Positions 1 through 5,772 of a stretch of DNA of 40,673 nt are shown here, one piece after another. The stretch's first letter is position 1, and the number at the start of each line of letters is the position of its first letter. This DNA comes from Ferruginibacter sp. (GTDB taxonomy: Bacteria; Bacteroidota; Bacteroidia; Chitinophagales; Chitinophagaceae). The translations under genes and the position numbers were made by a program. The DNA lies in contig JANXVN010000297.1 of NCBI GenBank assembly GCA_025351645.1, positions 1 to 40,673 of the forward strand, given 5' to 3'. The notes under the pieces are model-generated. The model was not told the origin of the DNA, searched no databases, and saw nothing but the letters and a program-made list of their open reading frames with translations.

Positions 1-824
1 TGGCAATCTTTATAATTTTGTGGCAACAGCAAGGTAACGGGCTTATTTAATAAATATTTTTTTACGTACCCAAACATCTTTTCTGTTTCAAGGTTTACCA
101 GTTCAATTTTCCATTGCTCGTTTATTATAACCATCGCATCCGGTGCAGCGGTTAATAATGCGCCTAATAAATCGCTGGCTTTTCTTTTTTCTTCCTGTTT
201 TACAAATTGTTTTTGTTTTAACCAAAGCAGTACTAATATTACCAGCATAAAAAAAATGCTAGCATTAAAAACAATATTTTCTACATTATTTTCTTTTTTG
301 CTTAAGTTAATGCTTTGTTGAAGCAATGCATATTCCGCAGCCTGTATCTCAAGGGCAAATTGCCTTGTCTGGTTTATATACAAATCACTTTTGCTGCTTG
401 TAATTAACTCACTGGAAGAAAGTATGTTATTATCATTTTTTAATTGTACTAAGCTATCAGAAAAATCTATTCGTTTAGAAATGATATTGAACATAACCAG
501 TATACGGGTGCGCAAGGGAGAACCTATAGGAATTTGTTTTTTAAGCGTATCCTGCGTAAGCGCCATTTTGTTTTTAGAAATATCAAATAATTCTAAAAAA
601 TAAGGTTCGCCTGTAAGTACGTATGCCCTCGAGTTGGTTTCTATGTCCGTAACTGCGGCAAACATTTTTTCTGATTGAAAAAGAACCGACTGTGCATGTG
701 CAACCAAATTATTTGCAGACCCAGCTGTTTTTTTTTGCCTTACAGCTGCCCACACAACCAGTGCAGATAAAAAAATGATTATCCCAATACCAGACCTATG
801 GAGTATGTTGACAGTGATACGCAT
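1..824 (-). CDS. CHASE3/PAS-domain sensor protein, probable histidine kinase (C-terminus beyond window)
   Basis: Read directly on the minus strand from an ATG at 824; the frame stays open to base 1, so the gene is cut by the window edge. The first 274 residues show an N-terminal membrane segment (about residues 8-25, GIGIIIFLSALVVWAAV) and an extracytoplasmic helical region whose TDIETNSRAYVLTGEPYFL stretch is typical of CHASE3 sensor domains. A second membrane segment follows at about 190-207, and then the beginning of a PAS domain (LLTAAPDAMVIINEQWKIEL..NLETEKMFGY). In known families this layout precedes a HisKA/HATPase histidine kinase core, but that part is not visible, so a diguanylate cyclase or other output cannot be excluded. 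It likely senses an envelope signal. No partner regulator is seen in the window. Confidence 0.85.
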   Translation of the reverse strand, partial: MRITVNILHRSGIGIIIFLSALVVWAAVRQKKTAGSANNLVAHAQSVLFQSEKMFAAVTDIETNSRAYVLTGEPYFLELFDISKNKMALTQDTLKKQIPIGSPLRTRILVMFNIISKRIDFSDSLVQLKNDNNILSSSELITSSKSDLYINQTRQFALEIQAAEYALLQQSINLSKKENNVENIVFNASIFFMLVILVLLWLKQKQFVKQEEKRKASDLLGALLTAAPDAMVIINEQWKIELVNLETEKMFGYVKKYLLNKPVTLLLPQNYKDC

Positions 825-1036
825 TTAACTAGTTTATCATACTTATAAAAAGATAAAAGCATCTTTTTATTGGCAATTACAGCTAAGGAATACAAAAATA
901 TTACAAAAAAATATATTAGAGAAAGAGTTTTGGCTTTACACACAATTGCACTTAAACTTTTTTACTTTCCATTTTAAGATACGGCTACAAAATACCTGCA
1001 ATATTTTTTATTTATTGCAACGGATACTTTATGATT

Positions 1037-1127
1037 CAATGCCGTTAAGTTAAGGATCTACATGTTTGTCTTTACCTCACCCTAACCCTCTCCAAAGGAG
1101 AGGAAAGGTCTTAACTTAACGGCATTG
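1037..1127 (+). mobile_element. 91-bp MITE-like element, copy 1
   Basis: The element is bounded by perfect 18-bp terminal inverted repeats, caatgccgttaagttaag at the left and its reverse complement at the right. Inside is a perfect 7-bp hairpin (1087-1093/1097-1103, loop AAA) within the pyrimidine-rich CCTCACCCTAACCCTCTCC stretch. The flanks form a 10-bp direct repeat with one mismatch: CTTTATGATT at 1027-1036 and CTCTATGATT at 1128-1137. The 91 bp are identical, in reverse orientation, to 30457-30547. It has no coding capacity, so mobility would need a transposase supplied from elsewhere. Confidence 0.85.
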
Positions 1128-1479
1128 CTCTATGATTATTAACAAGTTAAGTATTAAAATTTGTGCCGTCAAACATTTTGTTTTATAATAATGTATACAA
1201 TAAAATTATTTTTTGTAATAGATTGCATTATAAATTTTTATATTTTTTCTGCAAAATATAAATTTATTAAAAAAGAAGTTTAAGGTTAATAGCAACCAGT
1301 CCCTTGCTAATTTGGCTTTTTTATTTATGCGGATTGTAGTGTATTTTTTAGCCATTAATATAATGCGTGTAGTATTTTGGCTTAAAATTATTTATAGAGG
1401 AAAATAATTTTTGATTAAGTAGTATTTTCAACAACAGTAAACCTATTAAGGCTCATACTTTTTTAAAGATCAACACTTG

Positions 1480-1512
1480 CTTATAATAAAATACAAGCGT
1501 CTTTATTATAAG
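1480..1512. repeat. Perfect 11-bp AT-rich inverted repeat
   Basis: CTTATAATAAA at 1480-1490 is followed, after 11 nt, by its exact reverse complement at 1502-1512. It sits 68 bp beyond the stop codon of the minus-strand CYTH gene. There is no strong U-tract, so a terminator role is uncertain; an mRNA 3'-end stem or a protein-binding palindrome is equally possible. Confidence 0.5.
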
Positions 1513-1579
1513 GCATGTAGATTATTGGCTGATGTTAGGCATTTTAAGTAGGCTTTATTTTTTTTGGTAACAGGTTCTT

Positions 1580-2101
1580 TTACACTAAGGAAGCTTCTAA
1601 CAGGTCGCTGTAAGATTTATCTATCAAGTCTGTTTTAACTAATTTAAAAAAGTCGAAATATTTATCGCATTGTTGTTTTAATTCGTCAATTGTATATTTA
1701 TTGTTGGTATCAATTGCTTCTACTTCAATAAAAGTACCAAGGTTTTCCACTACATCAAAATGAAATTTTACATTACCTATAAAGTAGATTTTCCTCTTTT
1801 TATCTACTACTATTTTTATGCCTAATTGCAGTGCCAGTATGTCTTTTAGGGCTTTGTCATTTTTATGGTTATATAAAATTATATCCGATTGCTTTGAGCC
1901 GGCAAGGTTTTCCCTTTCATAGTTGATCAAGGAATTTTCGATATTGCCTTCCCGTAATTTCAGCCTGCCTTTGCTTACATTAAAGTAAGTATCAATTTGG
2001 TGGTCGGTGCCGTTAAATACTGGCTGAAGCTGTAGCAGCATTGTTTCATATTTTTCAAGGCTATCTACTTTCGCTTTAAATTCATAGTTCTTAATATTCA
2101 T
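1580..2101 (-). CDS. CYTH-domain protein, class IV adenylate cyclase-like
   Basis: A 173-residue cytoplasmic protein of typical CYTH length. The N-terminal YEFKAKVDSLEKYE matches the opening strand of the CyaB/thiamine triphosphatase superfamily, where this segment supplies acidic and basic residues of the tunnel active site. Here the motif reads E-x-K-x-K, as in many CyaB-like proteins, rather than strict ExExK. KLREG, VVDKKRKIYFIGNVKFHFD and LGTFIEVEA are the characteristic later strands (metal/phosphate-binding Arg, Lys and Glu). Known family activities are cAMP formation or triphosphate hydrolysis; I cannot tell which applies. The ATG at 2101 is preceded 19 nt upstream by TATATTTG (minus strand, 2121-2128), a good Bacteroidota -7 box. 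It is apparently monocistronic. Confidence 0.85.
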   Translation of the reverse strand: MNIKNYEFKAKVDSLEKYETMLLQLQPVFNGTDHQIDTYFNVSKGRLKLREGNIENSLINYERENLAGSKQSDIILYNHKNDKALKDILALQLGIKIVVDKKRKIYFIGNVKFHFDVVENLGTFIEVEAIDTNNKYTIDELKQQCDKYFDFFKLVKTDLIDKSYSDLLEASLV

Positions 2102-2184
2102 CAGGCGTAATTTTTATGTACAAATATACAGCTTGCAAAAAATGCAGCATCAGCCAATTACAGGCAGGCAAGTAATTGTTGGCA

Positions 2185-2979
2185 TTAATTGTTAGCTAGT
2201 ATTTCTTTTATGCTTGCCCTGTATTCAATATTATCGGTAATGCCATTGTGCCCTTGCCCATGCAGTGTGATTAAAGTATCACTATTTTTAAATAATTTTT
2301 TTAGTTTGATAGATGAGTTATAATAAATCACCTCATCCTTATCGCCATGAAAAAGAATAACTGGCATGGCACAATTTTTAATGTATTTATTTGTAGGAAT
2401 AGTATATTTTAAGATGAATGTTGGAATGACCGGGTAATTATGCCTCATCATATCTGTAATGCTAAAATACGGTGCCTGAAGTATTAGTAATTTCGGTTTG
2501 TTTTCAGACGCAATTTTGGTGGCAAACCCAGACCCTAATGAATAACCCAATACTATTATTTTACCTTCATCATACTTTTTTTTCATCTCATCATAAACCA
2601 GTTGCAAGTCTGCAAACAATTGCTGCTGGCTATTAATACAGCCTTGGCTTTTGCCGTAGCCTCTATAATCTACCATGCACACATCATAACCCAGGCTGGT
2701 ATAAGCCTGTGCCAATATGCCCCACGAGTTTAAGGAGCCTGCGTTTCCATGTAAATAAAACACCAGCCCTTTTGGTAAGGCAGCTTTAAATAAAACGCCA
2801 TGCAGCACAGCGCTATCGCTGCAGGTAAAATGCAATTCTTCAAACGGCTGGTTAAATGTAAATTTAAAATTCTGCTGTAATTTTTCTGGAAAAAAAATTA
2901 ATTTTTCTTGGAAGAAATAGAGCACCACACAAACTGCGAGGTATAAAACTGCAATTACCTTTATAGTATTTATGATCAT
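2185..2979 (-). CDS. Membrane-anchored alpha/beta hydrolase (BEM46/YfhR-like)
   Basis: A serine hydrolase of about 264 residues with one N-terminal membrane anchor (IKVIAVLYLAVCVVLYFF). The oxyanion-hole motif HGNAGS, nucleophile elbow GYSLGSG, acid residue in HGDKDEVI and catalytic His in GQGHNG appear in canonical order. This is the BEM46/ABHD13 type, whose natural substrates are mostly unknown; an ester or thioester hydrolase role at the inner membrane is inferred. I chose the ATG at 2979. The longer frame to 3012 begins with GTG and adds 11 residues before the membrane segment. TATATTTG on the minus strand at 3043-3050 is a plausible -7 box. The gene is divergent from the Dabb gene and separated from the CYTH gene by 83 bp. 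Confidence 0.85.
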   Translation of the reverse strand: MIINTIKVIAVLYLAVCVVLYFFQEKLIFFPEKLQQNFKFTFNQPFEELHFTCSDSAVLHGVLFKAALPKGLVFYLHGNAGSLNSWGILAQAYTSLGYDVCMVDYRGYGKSQGCINSQQQLFADLQLVYDEMKKKYDEGKIIVLGYSLGSGFATKIASENKPKLLILQAPYFSITDMMRHNYPVIPTFILKYTIPTNKYIKNCAMPVILFHGDKDEVIYYNSSIKLKKLFKNSDTLITLHGQGHNGITDNIEYRASIKEILANN

Positions 2980-3168
2980 TTTTTTGATGTTGATACATAT
3001 ATGCAACAACACTTACAAACGCATTTATTACTACACATATTTCAAATATAGTTGTTAAAAAATAGCAACGTCATTTGGATATTTGATAAAATGATTTAAT
3101 GTTAACGTCGTTGAACATAAATAAATATGTTCTTAAACTATTCACTTACTTTTATTAAAATTTACTTT

Positions 3169-3546
3169 ATGAAAAAAATGATGATTTTATGTTTGCTTGC
3201 TTGTTTAAGCATAAGCGCGGTTACCGCACAAAAAGCCTATGCCAAGGCTTTAAGGCATATAGTGCTTTTTAAGTTTAAAGATAGTGCCAGTGCTGCCGGT
3301 ATAAAAACGGTGGAAGACGCTTTTTTGCTATTGCCAAAAAAAATTAAATTAATAAAAGGGTTTGAATGGGGCTTGAACAACAGCCCTGAAAAATTAAACG
3401 AAGGCCTTACACATTGTTACACCGTAACTTTTGCCAGTGAAAAAGACAGGGATAATTATTTGGTGCACCCCGAACATAAAGCATTTGTAAAAATATTGCA
3501 GCCTTACTTAGATAAAGCCTTAGTTGTGGATTATTGGGTTAAGTAA
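3169..3546 (+). CDS. Secreted Dabb-domain (stress-responsive A/B barrel) protein
   Basis: About 125 residues from the ATG at 3169. This start places a clean signal peptide (MKKMMILCLLACLSISAVTA, cleavage before Q) at the N-terminus. The in-frame ATG at 3127 would add 14 residues ahead of it and is less likely. The mature part begins with LRHIVLFKFKDSASAAGIKTVEDAF, the typical first strand and helix of Dabb (dimeric alpha+beta barrel) proteins. It continues through KGFEWGLNNSPE and a HPEHKAFV..YLDKALVVDYWV ending, also typical. The biochemical role is not known for secreted members. It stands alone on the plus strand, with a weak AT-rich hairpin (AAATGAAA/TTTCATTT, 3553-3569) just after the stop. 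Confidence 0.85.
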   Translation: MKKMMILCLLACLSISAVTAQKAYAKALRHIVLFKFKDSASAAGIKTVEDAFLLLPKKIKLIKGFEWGLNNSPEKLNEGLTHCYTVTFASEKDRDNYLVHPEHKAFVKILQPYLDKALVVDYWVK

Positions 3547-3913
3547 TTTTTGAAATGAAATTTTCATTTGTCTTATAGAAAATAATTTTGACGCCCTTGC
3601 AATAGCAGGCTATTGATTTTTATAAATTATTTTAATAATGCGGGCTACCCATAGCTTGTGGTAAAAGCCGCTCATAGCTTTTTTTGTACAAGGGAGTTAC
3701 TTCCGCCCGGCTGCCATTCGGACGGGCAAGAATAATGCACAAAGCTATTTAGTTGGGGCAATCCGCAGCGGCGGATTGCCCCCATTGATGTTTAAAAAAC
3801 TTATTTATAAAGTTAGCTGCTACCTTGTTGTTACGCTTTTTCTTTTTTATAAAAACGTCATAATTTTTTTTCTTTACGGCACTGGTGCAGGCAAGAAAAA
3901 GAATGATTTTGCA
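3547..3913. other. Convergent intergenic region, 367 bp, with repeat copy A
   Basis: It lies between the convergent ends of the Dabb gene and the XPB-like gene. It holds a short AT-rich inverted repeat at 3553-3569 and the ~180-bp dispersed repeat copy A (3615-3794) with its 12-bp hairpin. Short plus-strand frames here are not convincing. No promoter was recognised. Confidence 0.7.
3615..3794 (-). repeat. ~180-bp dispersed repeat, copy A (3' of XPB-like gene)
   Basis: It aligns over its full length with 8696-8874, by eye at roughly 80% identity with few gaps. Conserved blocks are GGTAAAAGCCGCTCA at about 3660, the run GCTTTTTTTGTACAAG, TCCGCCCGGCTGCCATT at about 3712, and a hairpin. The hairpin stem is 3755-3766 paired with 3771-3782, 12 perfect base pairs with a 4-nt loop. 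Orientation is given relative to the minus-strand gene whose 3' end it follows by about 120 bp. A transcript terminator or 3' structured element is a reasonable reading; a mobile or recombination repeat is the alternative. Confidence 0.8.
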
Positions 3914-5698
3914 TTACTCCACCAAATATCCCAGTTCTTTCATGCGGGCCTTAAATTTGGAAAGGTCTGCAGATGGTACTAAAATATTAAATTGCTCTGC
4001 CTTTAATACCAGTGTTTTTAATACGGCATCTTGCGCCATCAATTTTTGTAAGTCCCTTGCCTCGGCAGGTATTTTAAATACTACCGCTGAAAGATTTTTT
4101 TCGACCTTAGTAGCATTTAGCCGCCAGGCTATAAATTGCTGCTCCCAAAAAGCGGGTAGTGTAGAAGAAATTGTTTTTTTAAACAAGCTGATTTTTTTTT
4201 CAATGTCATTTTTATTCCTGCAATCTTTTAAAAAGTGTGTATGGGTAATCTTGTAGCGGTTGTTGCCAGCCTTTTCCGCATAGTTGGCAAGCATTAGGTC
4301 AAGCATGCTTATATCGCCTTCAGCCAGTATCATTAAGCTATCCTCATCAAAGTGAAGCTTGTTTTTTTGTTGCGCCTGTGCAGGCTCATACTCCTTTGAA
4401 AAACCGAACACATACCTGCCCAATGCGGTAAGCTTAAGGTACATAAGCCCATCGTAGCCGGAGTAAAATGTACTGCCGTGCTTTGTTGTATTTATATCGG
4501 CATAAGCAATTTCCATTAAGCCAAATGCTGCCAGTAAAAAAATGCTTCCTTTTATAAATGGATAATTTATAAAAAGGTTGGCGCCGCTGGAGCCAATGTA
4601 TCTTTTTTCATTGTAATCGTTATGTACGGAATAAGCCATTTCATAATACAAGCGGTTGTTTAATGCCCAGCTTTTTATTGGCGTAATGTCGATAAGCCTG
4701 CAGGATATAAAATCAGCCAGGTTTTCCGCACTTACCCATTTATCTGGCGGCAGCTGTTTTATTATTTCTGTAAGATGCTGCTCTGCTATTTTATTGTAAT
4801 CATTGTTATCCATGTAACCCCAGCCCTTAATTTGGGTAAGTATAAATGACGAAGTAAATAATTTTTGGTACTCGTTATTAACCAGGGCTTTTATTATAGA
4901 TACGGTATCAATGCTGATATTGCGCGGATTAAAATTATACAACATCCCAGCGAGCAGCATGCTTCTTGTCTTCCCTAAAACATCATGCTGGCTAGATGGG
5001 AATTCTGTGATGGCGCAGTTACGTTGCAGCTTATTTAAGGTTGCTTCTGCAGGCCGCCCTTTAACAGAATACTTTATGCCATCCTGCATGTAATAAGAAA
5101 GCAGCCTGGGCAATTCTTGTAAAATAAGGTTTTCTGCAGTGAAGCGGTAGCTTGTTTCAGGTATGTCGTTAAGCGGTATAAAATAGTAATGTGGAGGCTT
5201 CGGATAATACTCCGCTAACACTAATTTTAACAATGGGTGCAGGTATAATGTATAGTAGGTTGTTTGAGGGTAAGTGTTTAGGTATTGGACGTTTACGCTA
5301 AAAAGGGAGTACTCGTTTTTTAATTCATTGTTATGGTTATAACTAAATTTTGATGGCATAGTAACGCTCTCGCCTATGAAGTATTCAATGGCTGTCTCAT
5401 CCATTTTTTCCACCCACAACAATTTTTCAATTAGTTTTTGATGTGTGGCTGGCAGGCTGGCCACAAATCTTTTATAGATAGCTTTATCTTCAAAAATAGA
5501 GAAACATAAAAGTGCCATCTCCGGTTTGGTGATGGGTTTTTTATCCATTAATTTTTGAAGTATGATGAGAAGGGCAGGATGGGCAGGCTTAAAAAAATCT
5601 ATCGAATAAAATTTCCTAACGAAAGGCAGCAGGCCTTTTTCAAGGGTAGCCTTATTATATATTTCGCCTAATTCCAAAAGCATTGCTGTACTTATCAT
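3914..5698 (-). CDS. XPB/Ssl2 N-terminal-like (Helicase_C_3-type) helicase-associated protein
   Basis: A 594-residue protein without Walker or other motor motifs. Its C-terminal third resembles the XPB-N/Helicase_C_3 family: LKLTALGRYVFG (about 421-432), DEDSLMILAEGDISMLDLML (451-470), AEKAGNNRYKITHTHFLKDC (474-493) and a final NILVPSADLSKFKARMKELGYL (571-592). These match the family's 'LTPLGR', 'fAE..YrLT..S' and 'LvP..dl..l...LreLGYlpe' pattern. YSVKGRPAEATLNKLQR at about 210-226 fits the 'plrlTkkG.lpk..l' helical segment. Actinobacterial and Firmicutes relatives are known only as helicase-associated proteins; direct function is not established. The gene begins 74 bp after the SNF2 gene on the same strand, so co-transcription and a partner role are inferred. 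Family assignment is from motifs only. Confidence 0.65.
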   Translation of the reverse strand: MISTAMLLELGEIYNKATLEKGLLPFVRKFYSIDFFKPAHPALLIILQKLMDKKPITKPEMALLCFSIFEDKAIYKRFVASLPATHQKLIEKLLWVEKMDETAIEYFIGESVTMPSKFSYNHNNELKNEYSLFSVNVQYLNTYPQTTYYTLYLHPLLKLVLAEYYPKPPHYYFIPLNDIPETSYRFTAENLILQELPRLLSYYMQDGIKYSVKGRPAEATLNKLQRNCAITEFPSSQHDVLGKTRSMLLAGMLYNFNPRNISIDTVSIIKALVNNEYQKLFTSSFILTQIKGWGYMDNNDYNKIAEQHLTEIIKQLPPDKWVSAENLADFISCRLIDITPIKSWALNNRLYYEMAYSVHNDYNEKRYIGSSGANLFINYPFIKGSIFLLAAFGLMEIAYADINTTKHGSTFYSGYDGLMYLKLTALGRYVFGFSKEYEPAQAQQKNKLHFDEDSLMILAEGDISMLDLMLANYAEKAGNNRYKITHTHFLKDCRNKNDIEKKISLFKKTISSTLPAFWEQQFIAWRLNATKVEKNLSAVVFKIPAEARDLQKLMAQDAVLKTLVLKAEQFNILVPSADLSKFKARMKELGYLVE

Positions 5699-5772
5699 TA
5701 CCTGTTTTTTATAACGTTTGTTGCTGTTGTTTTACTGCTGTGTTACCAGTTACGCCTTCGCACCGGTATCTA

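Larger units (their letters stand above)
825..1579. other. 755-bp AT-rich intergenic region
   Basis: It lies between the 5' end of the sensor gene and the 3' end of the CYTH gene. I see no credible coding region in it. It holds the 91-bp mobile element at 1037-1127 and a perfect 11-bp inverted repeat at 1480-1490/1502-1512 (loop 11 nt), 68 bp past the CYTH stop. CAAAAATA at 893-900 is a possible -7 box (TATTTTTG) for the sensor gene, but no -33 element sits at the right distance. The remainder is simple A/T-rich sequence. Confidence 0.7.

Noticed and set aside
3776-4256. Two overlapping plus-strand frames after repeat copy A
   Set aside because: They begin in the repeat or run antisense to the XPB-like gene; no conserved features.
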